From positions 35,677,851-35,741,850 of the forward strand of contig NC_079877.1 of NCBI RefSeq assembly GCF_029227915.1: DNA of 64,000 nt, written 5' to 3'. The notes under the pieces are model-generated. The model was not told the origin of the DNA. It did not search any database and saw only the letters and a program-made list of their open reading frames with translations. A program made the translations under genes and the position numbers. The stretch's first letter is position 1. Each line of letters begins with the position of its first letter. Below, one piece after another: positions 1-11,340 of this stretch. The stretch comes from Hydractinia symbiolongicarpus. Its lineage: Eukaryota; Cnidaria; Hydrozoa; Anthoathecata; Hydractiniidae.

Positions 1-3000
1 TATATGCGGTAAATGAAAGATACACCGAGCAACCTTAGCACAAATAGACAACGCTGTAGTCTTCTAGCAATGGTAACTGGTATAGCCATGTCAACTGATC
101 ATGTCAATTTTAATCACATAGGTCGACTGGAGATTTTAGCCCCTTAGGTCGATCACATTATTGCAGCTTAGGTCGATCAAGAGGAAACAATCACTATAAA
201 ATATTTCGAAAATCGGAATTTTAAAATACGGTTGACCTAAGTGTTAAAAATAGTCAGATCAAAGATAATCAGATTGACAGCATCTAATGTCAATACAGGC
301 CAAAGAATAGAACATATATACCAGTTGTTCTGTGCTGTATATACCAGTATGAACATAACCGAACAAATGAAGAAGTTTTTACTTCTTGGTACGTCTACTT
401 CAAATCAGAAATGCTTAAAATCAATTTCAGAATTCCATCTTACTGATGTAATCGTCAGAAGAGAAGAAAATTCTGCAGTCAAGACGATAGACAACACCAT
501 AGGTTACGAAAAATTGGCTGTATATGCGGTAAATGAAAGATACACCGAGCAACCTTAGCACAAATAGACAACGTAATTTTTATCAGCTTACGGCAGTCTC
601 ATTTAAAAGTGAAGATGCAATAGTTTAAGGGCAGATTACTTTACCTGCGACTATTATCTGACAACGCTGTAGGTTAAAAAACACATGAAACGCACATGGA
701 TTAGAAATAATACACACGAATTTCAAGAGACGCAGTGATATTGATTGGTTGCTGTAGTCTTCTAGCAATGGTAACTTGTATAGCCATGTCAACTGATCAT
801 GTTAATTGTAAGCACATAGGTCGACTGGAGATTTTAGCCCCTTAGGTCGATCACATTATTGCAGCTTAGGTCGATCAAGAGGAAACAATCACTATAAAAT
901 ATTTCGAAAAACGGAATTTTAAAATACGGTTGACCTAAGTGTTAAAAATAGTCAGATCAAAGATAATCAGATTGAGAGCATCTAATGTCAATACAGGCCA
1001 AAGAATAGAACATATATACCAGTTGTTCTGTGCTGTATATACCAGTATGAACATAACCGAACAAATGAAGAAGTTTTTACTTCTTGGTACGTCTACTTCA
1101 AATCAGAAATGCTTAAAATCAATTTCAGAATTACATCTTACTGATGTAATCGTCAGAAGAGAAGAAAATTCTGCAGTCAAGACGATAGACAACACCATAG
1201 GTTACGAAAAATTGGCTGTATATGCGGTAAATGAAAGATACACCAAGCAACCTTAGCACAAATAGACAACGTAATTTTTATCAGCTTACGGCAGTCTCAT
1301 TTAATAGTGAAGATGCATTAGTTTAGAGGAAGATTACTTTACCAGCGACTAATATCTGACAACGCTGTAGGTTAAAAAACACATGAAACGCACATGGATT
1401 AGAAATAATACACACGAATTTCAAGAGACGCAGTGATATTGATTGGTTTCTGTAGTCTTCTAGCAATGGTAACTTGTATAACCATGTCAACTGATCATGT
1501 CAATTTTAATCACATAGGTCGACTGGAGATTTTAGCCCCTTAAGTCGATCACATTTTTGCAGCATAGGTCGATCAAGAGGAAACAATCACTATAAAATAC
1601 TTCGAAAAAGCTGTTCTGTGCTGTATTTACCAGTATGAACATCACTGAACAAATGCGAAAATTTGTTCTTCCTGGTACGTGTACTTCACATTACAAATGC
1701 CTAAAACCAATTTCGTAATTCCATCTTACTGATGCAATCGTTCTGTATTTACCAGTATGAACATCACCGAACAAATGCGAAAATTTGCTCTTCCCGATAC
1801 GTGTACTTCACATTACAAATGCTTAAAACCAATTTCATAATTCCATCTTACTGATGCAATCGTCAGCAGAGAAGAAACTTCTGCACTGAAGACGATAGAC
1901 GATACCAGATGTTACGAAAAACTAGCTGTAAATGCGGTAAATGAAAGATACACGGAGCAACCTTAGCACAAATAGACAACGTAATTTTTATCAAATTTTT
2001 ATCAGCTTAAAGCAGTTTTATTTAATAGTGAAGATGCAATAGTTTAGGGGCAGATTACTTCACCTGCGACTATTATCTGACAACGCTGTAGGTTAAAAAA
2101 CACATGAAACGCACATGGATTAGAAATAATACACACGAATTTCAAGAGACGCAGTGATATTGATTGGTTTCTGTAGTCTTCTAGCAATGGTAACTTGTAT
2201 AACCATGTCAACTGATCATGTCAATTTTAATCACATAGGTCGACTGGAGATTTTAGCCCCTTAAGTCGATCACATTTTTGCAGCATAGCTCGATCAAGAG
2301 GAAACAATCACTACAAAATACTTCGAAAAACGGAATTTTGAAATACGGTTGACCTAAGTGTTAAAAATTGGCAGATCAAAGATAATCAGATTGAGAGCAT
2401 CTAATGTCAATACAGACCAAAGAATAGAACGTATATATCAGCTGTTCTGTGCTGTATTTACCAGTATGAACATCACCGAACAAATGCGAAAATTTGTTCT
2501 TCCCGATACGTGTACTTCACATTACAAATGCTTAAAACCAATTTCGTAATTCCATCTTACTGATGCAATCGTCAGCAGAGAAGAAACTTCTGCACTGAAG
2601 ACGATAGACGATACCAGATGTTACGAAAAACTAGCTGTAAATGCGGTAAATGAAAGATACACGGAGCAACCTTAGCACAAATAGACAACGTAATTTTTAT
2701 CAAATTTTTATCAGCTTAAGGCAGTTTCATTTAATAGTAAAGATGAAATAGTTTAGGGGCAGATTACTTTACCTGCGACTATTACCTGACAACGCTGTAT
2801 GTTAAAAAAACACATGAAACGCACATGGATTAGAAATAATACACACAAATATCAAAAAACGCAATGATATTGATTGGTTGCTGTAGTCTTCTAGCAGTGG
2901 TAACTTGTATAGCCATGTCAATTGAACATGTCATTTTTAAGCACATATGTCGACTGGAGTTTTAGCCCCTTAGGTCGATCACATTTTTGAAGCTTAGGTC

Positions 3001-4039
3001 CATCAACAGGAAACAATCACTATAAAATATTTCGAAAAACGGAATTTGAAAATACGGTTGACCTAAGTGTTAAAAATAATCATATCGAAGTTAAGAAGAT
3101 TGAGACCATCCAGTGTTAATACAGGCAAAAAAATAGGACGTATATACCAACTATTCTGTGCTGTATATACCAACTATTATGTGCTGTATATACCAGTATG
3201 AACATAACCAAACAAATGCAGAAGCTTTTTGTTCTTGGTACGTGTACTTCAAATTAGAAATGCTTAAAATCAATTTCAGAATTCCATCTTACTGATGTAA
3301 TCGTCAGCAGAGAAGAAATCAACATGTCAATTTTAATCACATAGGTCGACTGGAGATTTTAGCCCCTTAAGTTGATTACTTTTTTGCAGCACAGTTCGAT
3401 CAAGAGGAAACAATCACTATAAAATATTTCGAAAAACGTAATTTCAAAGTGTTAAAAAGTGGCAGATTAAAGATAATCAGATTGAGAGCATTCAATGTAA
3501 TACAGGCCAAAGAATAGAACGTGTATATCAGCTGTTCCGTGCCGTATGTACCAGTATGAACATCACCAAACAAATACGAAAATTTCTTCTTACTTCACAT
3601 TACAAATGCTTAAAACCAATTTCGTAATTCCATCTTACTGATGCAATCTTCAGCAGAGAGGAAAATTCTGCATTCAAGACGATAGACAACACCAGAGGTT
3701 ACGAAAAATTAGCTGTATATGCGACAAATGAAAGATACACCGAGCAACCTTAGCACAAATAGACAACGTAATTTTTATCAGCTTAAGGTAATTTCATTTA
3801 ATAGTGAAGATGGAATAGTTTAGGGGAAGAATACTTTACCTGCAACTATTATCTAACAACGCTGTATGTTAAAAAACACATGAAACGCACATGGATTAGA
3901 AATAATACACACGAATTTCAAGAGACGCAATGACATTGATTGGTTGCAGTAGGCTTCTAGCAATGGTAACTGGTATAGCCATGTCAACTGATCATGTTAA
4001 TTTTAAGCACATAGGTCGACTGGAGTTTTAGCCCCTTAG
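1..4039. repeat. ~698-bp satellite array, left block
   Basis: Head-to-tail copies of a ~698-bp unit. The landmark GGTCGACTGG recurs at 121, 819 and 1517 (698 bp each), then at 2238 and further copies. Units carry indels. The first unit is collapsed near 34-35, where the stretch between two ACAACG copies is lost. The unit near 1613 is fused to a duplicated ~125-bp segment (1613-1741 and 1742-1862). The unit near 3320-3440 is truncated on both sides. Each unit holds three direct copies of TAGGTCGA (119-126, 145-152, 169-176 in the first) and an opposed GACCTAA (234-240). A 105-codon open frame occurs in the two best units, but it begins directly after a stop with GTG and shows no sign of selection. 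No function is recognised. Confidence 0.93.
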
Positions 4040-4778
4040 CCCTATTCGGTCCGGGGGGCGGTGGATTCCACCCCCTCTGATGGTTTTTTTTTAATAATTC
4101 CTGATTGGTTTGTTATATGGCTATGATACTTACTGAGTTTCAATATTTATCTATTAGACACCTGCATGCTAAATTTTTAGGTCTCATACCTTTCAGAGGC
4201 TTTGATATTGGCCATTACTCGAAAGTACCCCTAAAAATATCTATGAAATCCTTATAATGGGGAAAATATAATAACTCCAGTTAAGATTATCCTTAGAACT
4301 TGAAACTTGCAACATAACTTTGTTTCATCAAGAAGAATCATTTTGAATAATTTGCACACGTGACTAATCCGATTTCCCGATTTTGTCGGATTTTACCCAA
4401 AAATCGGAAAAAAGCGGATTTTCGGGCACTTTTTGGCAATTTTTTACCCGATTCATGTAAAAACCGGAAGATATGTTAAATGACTTTTATTTAGCTTTCA
4501 GAAACTGCAAACAGAATGTAAAAATTCGGTCTAGAACAAAAGTAATTAAATTTTAAGCAGATACTGGCATTTTTAACAAATTTCAAGCTTTTGATGACGT
4601 CACAGAAAATGTGCTGACGCAAGCAAAAATTTATTGCTGCCATTTTGTTCCTTTTGTGACGTACTATAAGTGTGCCAGGTTTGATTCCTTTTGAGCAATC
4701 CTATGGAAAGTTATTGAGGGGGGGCGGAAACCACCCCCCCGGTCATAGTATGTTCGAAAAACCCCGGACCGAATAGGG
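4040..4778. mobile_element. piggyBac-like non-autonomous element (MITE) in the 698-bp satellite
   Basis: A 739-bp insertion interrupts a satellite unit. It has perfect 17-bp terminal inverted repeats: CCCTATTCGGTCCGGGG at 4040-4056 and its reverse complement at 4762-4778. The right flank is TTAA (4779-4782) and the left flank is TTAG (4036-4039). Neighbouring empty units read TTAG or TTAA at this spot. Termini starting CCC at a TTAA target are typical of the piggyBac superfamily. Just inside each end is a G/C-rich hairpin (about 4054-4075 and 4720-4740). No transposase ORF is present, so it would need a partner in trans. A palindromic TGACGTCA lies at 4595-4602, and a cluster of CCGATTT/AAATCGG words lies around 4368-4460. 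The superfamily call rests on termini and target site only. Confidence 0.8.
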
Positions 4779-6796
4779 TTAAGTCGATCACATTTTTGCA
4801 GCTTAGGTCCATCAACAGGAAACAATCACTATAAAATATTTCGAAAAACGGAATTTTAAAATACGGTTGACCGAAGTGTTAAAAATAGTCAAATCAAAGA
4901 TAATCAGATTGAGAGCATTCAATATCAATACAGGCCAAAGAATAGAACGTATATACCAGCTGTTCTGTGCTGTGTGTACCAGTATGAACATCACCGAACA
5001 AATGCAAAAGTTTCTTCTTCCTGGTACGTGTACTTCACATTACAAATGCTTAAAACCAATTTCGTAATTATATTTTACTGATGCAATAGTCAGCAGAAAA
5101 GAAACTTTTGCACTGTAGACGATAGACGATACCAGATGTTACAAAAAACTAGCTGTAAATGCAGTAAATGAAAGATACACCAGACAACCTTAGCAAAAGT
5201 GAACATAAGGTAACTTTTTCAGCTTAAGGCAGTTTTATTTAATAGCGCAGGCGCAATAGTTTAGGGGAAGAATACTTTACATGCGACTATTATTTGACAA
5301 CGCTGTATGTTAAAAAACACATGAAACGCACATGGATTAGAAATAAAACACACTAATTTCAAAAAACGCAATGATATTGATTGGTTGCTGTAGGTTTCTA
5401 GCAATGGTAACTGGTATAGCCATGTCAACTGATCATGTTAATTTTAAGCACATAGGTCGACAGGAGTTTTAGCCCCTTAGGTCGATCACATTTTTGCAGC
5501 TTAGGTCCATCAACAGGAAACAATCACTATAAAATATTTCGAAAAACGGAATTTGAAAATACGGTTGACCTAAGTGTTAAAAATAATCATATCGAAGTTA
5601 AGCAGATTGAGACCATCCAGTGTTAATACAGGCCAAAAATAGTATGTATATACCAACAATTCTGTGCTGTATATACCAACTATTATGTGCTGTATATACC
5701 AGTATGAACATAACCGAACAAATGCAGTAGCTTTTTGTTCTTGGTACGTGTACCTCAAATTAGAAATGCTTAAAATCAATTTCAGAATTCCATCTTACTG
5801 ATGCAATCGTCAGCAGAGAAGAAAATTCTGCATTCAAGATGATAGACAACACCAGAGGTTACGAAAAAATAGCCGTAAATGCGGTAAATGAAAGATACAC
5901 CGAGCAACCTTAGCACAAATAGACAACGTAATTTTTATCAGCTTATGGTAGTTTCATTTAACAGTGAAGATGCAATAGTTTAGACGAAGATTACTTTACC
6001 AGCGACTATTATCTGACAACGCTGTATGTTAAAAAACAAATGAAACGCACATGGAATATAAATAATACCCACGAATTTCAAGAGACGCAATGATATTGAT
6101 TGGTTGCTGTAGGCTTATAGCAATGGTAACTTGTATAACCATTTCAACTGATCATGTCAATTTTAAGCACATAGGTCGACTGGAGATTTTAGCCCCTTAA
6201 GTTGATTACATTTTTGCAGCATAGTTCGATCAAGAGGAAAAAATCACTATAAAATATTTCGAAAAACGGAATTTTAAAATACGGTTGAGGTTGACCGAAG
6301 TGGTAAAAATAGTCAGATCAAAGATAATCAGATTGAGACCATCCAGTGTTAATACAGGCCAAAAAATAGGATGTATATACCAACTATTCTGTGCTGTATA
6401 TACCAGCTGTTCTGTGGTATATGTACCAGTATGAACATCACCGAACAAATGCAAATGTTTCTTCTTCGTGGTACGTGTACTTTACATTACAAATGCTTAA
6501 AACCAATTTCGTAATTCCATCTAACTGATGCAATCGTCAGCAGAGAAGAAACTTCTGCACTGAAGACGATAGACGATACCAGATGTTACGAAAAAATAGC
6601 TGTAAATGCGGTAAATGAAAGATACACCGAGCAACCTTAGCACAAATAGACAACGTAATTTTTATCAGCTTCTGGTAGTTTTATTTAACAGTGAAGATGC
6701 AATAGTTTAGGGGCAGATTATTTTACCTGCGACTATTATCTGTCAACGCTGTATGTTAAAAAAACACATGAAACGCACATGGATCAAAAATAATAC
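4779..6796. repeat. ~698-bp satellite array, middle block
   Basis: This resumes the same satellite unit that the MITE interrupts (it restarts AAGTCGATCACATTT). It runs through about three units to the left target duplication of the P-type transposon. The CGGTTGACC landmark recurs near 4863, 5563 and 6284. Some units contain a short internal duplication of the TGTGCTGTATATACCA segment (about 5660-5700). No coding potential is supported. Confidence 0.92.
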
Positions 6797-6823
6797 CATA
6801 GTCATAAGAAAAAAAGATAGTCT
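6797..6823 (+). repeat. left terminal inverted repeat of the P-type element
   Basis: 27 bp beginning CATAGTCATAAG and ending AGATAGTCT. It is identical, reverse-complemented, to 11425-11451. Immediately inside is a small palindrome, AAACAAT with ATTGTTT separated by 5 bp (about 6830-6850). Confidence 0.96.
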
Positions 6824-6884
6824 GGTGACAAACAATGGCCTATTGTTTTATGTTTTTGCAAGCAAATGAAGCTCGCACCCAGAT

Positions 6885-6915
6885 CTCCGATCCTGCACAG
6901 AAGTTCAAAATGGCG
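6885..6915 (+). repeat. left subterminal inverted repeat
   Basis: This 31-bp stretch (CTCCGAT...ATGGCG) matches the reverse complement of 11335-11365 at 25 of 31 positions. It begins 88 bp from the left end of the element; its partner begins 86 bp from the right end. The position recalls the internal repeats of Drosophila P elements that help transposition, but it could equally be a shared promoter/initiator. It contains the ATG of the upstream ORF at 6910. Confidence 0.8.
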
Positions 6916-6942
6916 TATAATTGCCTGTATGTTTTGGTTTGA
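6910..6942 (+). CDS. upstream ORF (10 codons) before the transposase
   Basis: ATG GCG ... TGA encodes MAYNCLYVLV. The ATG has A at -3 and G at +4, a favourable start context. It sits inside the subterminal repeat at the position matching the zinc-finger start codon at the other end. The transposase ATG follows 29 bp after its stop. If the transcript starts upstream, this uORF would be expected to reduce transposase translation (inference). It may instead lie in untranscribed DNA. Confidence 0.4.
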   Translation: MAYNCLYVLV

Positions 6943-6971
6943 TTTCATAACAGTTTGATGTTTATTCTAAT

Positions 6972-9655
6972 ATGCCTGGGGAAAATTGCGCAATATTTGG
7001 TTGTTCCACTTCCAGAAGACATAAGGATATAAGTATTTTCAAAGTTCCTTTGCCAAATAGTGATTTCAACAAGACATGGGGTGAGAAATTGATCAACATC
7101 ATAACAAAGGATCGTGTGATTGATAAGCAGCTGAGAAAGCGTATTGATACCTTCAAGTTATATATTTGCGAACGTCATTTCTCGCCTGATCAATTTTATG
7201 TTTACCCTACACGTAAGTCACTAAAAGAAAGGGAAATACCATATCTGAATCTTCCTAAAAAAAGTTTTCAAACTGTCACCATTAGTAGTGAAAGTCGTTC
7301 AACCACTTCTATACAAAAGCGTGAGGAATTCCTAGTTTTTCAAGATTTATCTCCGCCACCATCTCCTTCCACAATTTATAAAAGTTTTTCTGATTTTAAA
7401 CAACGCATCGTGAAACTTTCATTAAGTAAAAGTTGGCATGTTGATGTGCAGGATACTTTAGTCATTGTTACATGTTTTACCACAGATCATATCCTACCAA
7501 AGTATGAAGTATTTATAGACCAATCATTAGCATTTTCTGTAAGGGTTTATGGTTGGATGTTGCCTGATGACCATGTCTTTTATTCGTTATACAATCGAAC
7601 ATTTTATAACATTACACTTTCAAGTTTTATTTTTGAATTAACCAATAACTACATATTATGTGGAGGTATTACTATGCTTGATCCTGGTAAAGAATTTAAC
7701 TATAAAAAAATTGTCATACCTAAAAAGTTTAATTACCTCTCCTTCCAACAACAGTCATTTCAATCTCATCTACACCAAGATGAATACTACCGGTCTAATG
7801 ATTGCAGGATGCTGCTATCCACCAATGACAAACATCCATGTTTACAGTGTGTTTCTCACAACATAAAGGTTATGTATAGTGACACCCGAAAAGAAAAAAA
7901 GATGCTTGAACCAGCTAAATTGAAGGCACCGATTAAATTTACCTCCCCTGAAAGGATAAAATTAACTCTGCAAAATCAAAGACTAAATTGTAAGAGATTG
8001 GAAAAGGAAATTGCAGAAATAAAAAATGCTTTAGAAAGTCACTCTGAATATGTAAGTCCTGCGTTAAGTAAAGATCTAATATCTATTTTTACTGGTTGTG
8101 ACAGAGAGGCTGTTCCACCTTTTATGAAGTTATTTTGGGAGGAGCAACAAAAGTATGTGCAATCTTTTAGTCCACATAGTGTCAGATACCATCCTATGAT
8201 CATCAAATACTGTCTGAATCTAGCTGCTAAATCTTCCTCTGCATATTCCGACTTGCGATTTGATAAAAACACTGGTTCTGGAATATTAGTCCTTCCCAGT
8301 TTGCGTACTTTGCGAGATTACCGAAACTACATTCGCCCAACCAGAGGATTTAACTATCAAATTATTGAAGATCTTTCTAAGAAAACAAAATTATTTTCAG
8401 CACCTGAGAGATTTGTCACCATACTATTTGACGAGATGAAGATACAGGAAGATTTGGTGTGGGATAAGTACACAGGTGAACTAATTGGTTTTGTGGACCT
8501 AGGTGATATTAATACAAACTTTGCAACACTCAAAAATGTAAAAGAATTAGCATCCCACGTCCTCGTTTTTCTTGTTAAAAGCATCGTAAACCCATTGTCA
8601 TTCAGTTTTGCGACATTTGCTACCACTGGTATTACCTCATTTCAGCTCATGCCTATTTTTTGGAAAGCAGTTTCTTATTTAGAGCAAATAAATTTAAAAG
8701 TTATTGCTGCTACAGCTGATGGTGCTTCTCCAAACCGTCGTTTTTTTAGAATGCACAAGTTATTATGTGGAGAGTCAGAAAAAAATGTAGTGTATCGTTC
8801 CATCAACCTATATGCTACAGATAAACGTTTTATATATTTTTTTGTTGATGTACCCCATCTCATTAAAACAGCTCGCAATTGTCTGTCCAACTCTGGTTCT
8901 GGTAGAGCAACACGGTACATGTGGAACAGTGGGTTGTTTGTACTTTGGAGTCACATATCTCAGTTATATCATGAAGATCTTGAAAGTGGCTTAAAGTTAG
9001 TGCACAAGTTGACAAATGATCACATAAATTTGACACCTTATTCTAAAATGAGAGTCCGTTTGGCTGCACAAGCACTAAGTGAAACAGTTGGAAATGTAAT
9101 TAATGAGTTTGGTCCACCTGAAGCAGCTGGCACTGCACAATTTTGCATCATGATGGATAAGTTTTTTGACTGCCTTAATGTTAAAAACACTGTTGACCAT
9201 GAATTGAAGAGAAAACCATTTTTAAGACCATATGAATCTATCGATGATATCCGTTTCACCTGGCTGGACGATTTTCTCTCTTATTTCCAATTATGGAAGG
9301 AATCGATTAAAGAACGCAATGATCATCCTTATACTGCACAGGCAAGATCGAATATGTTCATCTCTTGGCAGACTTATGAAGGATTATCTGTAAATTCTTA
9401 CTTGAACATGGCGTACGTTATATTTTGTCAGAAAGATTTTGACAGGATGATTTAGAAAATTATTTTGGCAGACAACGTGCTATTGGATCACGCCGTGACA
9501 ACCCGTCAGTGAGAGATGTAGGCTATAATGATAACACCATCAAAAACCAATTTTCTGTACGACCAATTGCTGGAAATGTTTGTGCCTCAGGTAGTAGCAA
9601 ATTTAACCTTCTTGATGATAGTCCATTGCCAAAAAGAAAGAAAAACTCTCAATAG
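6972..9655 (+). pseudogene. THAP-domain P-element-type transposase, C-terminus broken by frameshift and stop
   Basis: Frame 6972-9455 reads 827 residues. Residues 1-95 form a THAP zinc finger: C6-x4-C11, then C66-x2-H69, ending in an IPYLNLP-like box near 89-95. A likely coiled coil lies near 328-360 (repeated Leu/Glu/Lys). The P-type catalytic region follows. Likely catalytic acids are D487 in LFDEM and D583 in TADGASPNRR. A conserved C-terminal block (HLIKTARNCL, then the helical segment to about 760) follows. After TYEGL (about 9386) the family-like sequence continues in another frame: FLLEHGVRYILSERF, then TGA at 9440-9442 where I expect Cys, then QDDLENYFGRQRAIG and FGYN-like VGYNDNTI, ending at TAG 9653-9655 with a basic PKRKK. 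So a small deletion with frameshift (about 9386-9391) plus a nonsense codon separate the last acidic motif (LENYFG, Glu at 9455) from the rest. No other breaks are seen. Activity in trans is not expected. Confidence 0.9.
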
Positions 9656-9663
9656 ATGCTACA

Positions 9664-10116
9664 TCCCGGACATGGATTAAAACTGTCAAACCGGCTATTT
9701 TTATAGCCACAATTTTAAAAAAAAACATTACACTGGCTATCAATATTTTTGGTCACATTCTTTAGTCCCCTTTATACTGGGGACTGGAGGGTTCTAGCAG
9801 AAAACAAAATTTTGTAGGTACACATGGTATTTACTTCACCTGGAACTTTTTGCAACTCTACAAATTGAAAAATATTTGGAAAAAAACTTGCAATCAGTGA
9901 TTTATAAGTCACTGAGAATATTTGGCGTTATCGACAAAACCTGTGAATAACTGTCGTTCCTAATTTCTTAACAATAATAAAGTTTAAATAAACAATGTAA
10001 ATAAATATATCAGGCACGTAGAATAAAACATATAAGTTAAAGCCAAAACATGTTTTTTGAAAATTTGTGGCTATAAAAATAGCCTTTTTGACAGTTTTTT
10101 TAGTCCATGTCTAGGA
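9664..10116. repeat. inverted repeat between the two convergent genes
   Basis: The ~65-bp arms 9664-9727 and 10048-10116 are imperfect reverse complements. Both contain GACATGGA, ACTGTCAA, the self-complementary GGCTATTTTTATAGCC and a following ACAAT/A-rich stretch. The ~320 bp between them includes a small hairpin, CAGTGA/TCACTG (9895-9914), and no ORF. The arms lie just past the stop codon of each gene (9 bp after the transposase stop, 13 bp past the zinc-finger stop). This could be a nested MITE, although I see no target duplication. Alternatively it could be a mirrored 3' end shared by both genes, in which case read-through transcripts would fold back. Confidence 0.75.
9976..10005 (+). 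terminator. AATAAA polyadenylation signals for the transposase transcript
   Basis: Three AATAAA hexamers lie on + at 9976-9981, 9987-9992 and 10000-10005, 321-350 bp after the transposase stop and inside the central inverted repeat. For the minus-strand gene I find no canonical TTTATT in 9656-10128, only TTTATA variants (near 9772 and 9901). Confidence 0.5.
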
Positions 10117-10128
10117 CTTGGCAAACAT

Positions 10129-11340
10129 TTAATGTCCCAGTTCTTTAGTAATAGCTATTTTCTTTAGTTCAACTCTCAAAGCACGTTGTTTTGAATTCTG
10201 TTTAGCAGCCTTGTGTTTTTCACGAATATCTTTAGCATATGAAAAGGTGCGAACTTTAGTAAACAATGTTAACATATGCTCCAACAAGTTTAAACTAACT
10301 TCTTCATCAACTTGTGGCTCCACTTCATAACAGGCACTCTTAAAATTAGATAAAATTGAAGGGTTTTCTAGCATCTTGTGGACTATGTTGTGACATACCA
10401 ATTTGGTTTGGAAATTAATAGTTGACAACCGAAATATTTGTTCACATTTAACGAAAACTGCTTGCATTTTTTTGTTTACTCTCCACAAACCTCCACGATC
10501 ACGAATATTAATATATGTCTGAGAATCATCGCTATCAACCTTACATGCTTGCAGCAGTGCAATAAATTGTGTGCGATTTGTTAAAGTAGCCTTTGAAAAT
10601 CGAAACCTAGAATGTAGCTTGTGAAGAATATATCCACCAAGATAATCTAAACTTTTAAGCTCTTTTTCTGAAATTTCTGCCACCTGTAGGTCTTTGGGTG
10701 TATCTTTACCAATGCCTGATAAATGGGTCAACATATGATTTGCCACTTCTGCAAGTAAAATATTGCTAAATCGTGTTTCTTCAAATTTTGATGGTAGGAT
10801 ATTTTCCTTCAACATGCCATAAAAATACATGTAAAAATCTTCAGCATCCCCAGAATATTTTTCAATCATTGGTCTGAACTTGTTCCATAGTTCAATAGCA
10901 TCATCAGTTGAAAATAAAAAATTTTCTTTCGAGAACAAGCATCTAATATTTTCAGGCAAACACAAATCTTTAAAGCATGAATCAGCACATTTATTTACAA
11001 TTAATTTTAAAGTTAAGGGGTGAAATTTCTTCAAACATTGTTCTTCCTTTGACAGCTGTGGTATGGAAATACTAGAGTCACAAGAATTTGTTGTGATAGT
11101 TGCTGATGTATGTTTAACATTGCAATGCCTAGTAAGACCACGTTGTGATTTACAAATTATTTCACAATGTTGACAACGATAAACAGCTTTATTTTTTTCG
11201 TTATCCATTACTTCAGTAACTACAGCGTTCACATCTGCATTAAAAATTGCATCATCGTCAAGAAAACCACCATCAAGTAACTGAAACAAGTCATCAAGTT
11301 CGTCACCAGCTAAGTAATCTTCCTGTGCTGAAGCCGCCAT
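10129..11340 (-). CDS. C2H2 zinc-finger protein encoded by the P-type transposon
   Basis: 403 residues, ATG at 11340-11338 in good context (A at -3, G at +4), stop at 10129. Residues 7-45 are strongly acidic with hydrophobic spacing (DELDDLFQLL, FLDDDAIF), resembling an acidic activation or interaction segment. One classical C2H2 finger follows: C56-x2-C59-x12-H72-x4-H77. Residues ~95-360 look like a folded helical domain I do not recognise. The C-terminus (~365-400) is basic (REKHKAAKQNSKQRALRVELKK), suggesting nucleic-acid binding or nuclear import. It is intact, unlike its partner transposase. It lies fully inside the element's termini, so it is element cargo or an accessory protein, not a host gene. 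A transposition cofactor, a repressor and a regulator of element transcription are all possible; the sequence does not decide between them. Confidence 0.85.
   Translation of the reverse strand: MAASAQEDYLAGDELDDLFQLLDGGFLDDDAIFNADVNAVVTEVMDNEKNKAVYRCQHCEIICKSQRGLTRHCNVKHTSATITTNSCDSSISIPQLSKEEQCLKKFHPLTLKLIVNKCADSCFKDLCLPENIRCLFSKENFLFSTDDAIELWNKFRPMIEKYSGDAEDFYMYFYGMLKENILPSKFEETRFSNILLAEVANHMLTHLSGIGKDTPKDLQVAEISEKELKSLDYLGGYILHKLHSRFRFSKATLTNRTQFIALLQACKVDSDDSQTYINIRDRGGLWRVNKKMQAVFVKCEQIFRLSTINFQTKLVCHNIVHKMLENPSILSNFKSACYEVEPQVDEEVSLNLLEHMLTLFTKVRTFSYAKDIREKHKAAKQNSKQRALRVELKKIAITKELGH

Noticed and set aside
241-1256. 105-codon open frames in two units of the 698-bp satellite
   Set aside because: They begin with GTG right after an in-frame TAA. 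Other units break the frame. All three differences I see between the two copies change the amino acid, so nothing suggests a selected protein.
6926-6951. Mini-intron (GTATGT…ACAG) joining the uORF to the transposase
   Set aside because: Only ~26 bp long and leaves the wrong frame for the THAP domain.
7660-9259. Short frames overlapping the transposase on both strands
   Set aside because: Shadows of the long conserved transposase frame, with no family resemblance of their own.
9390-9445. Possible 56-bp intron (GTAAAT…TTTTGACAG) that would rejoin the two transposase frames
   Set aside because: Splicing it would remove the well-conserved FLLEHGVRYILSERF segment that is readable in the other frame. 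A frameshift plus nonsense codon explains the data better, although the P-element precedent of a regulated last intron means RNA evidence would be decisive.
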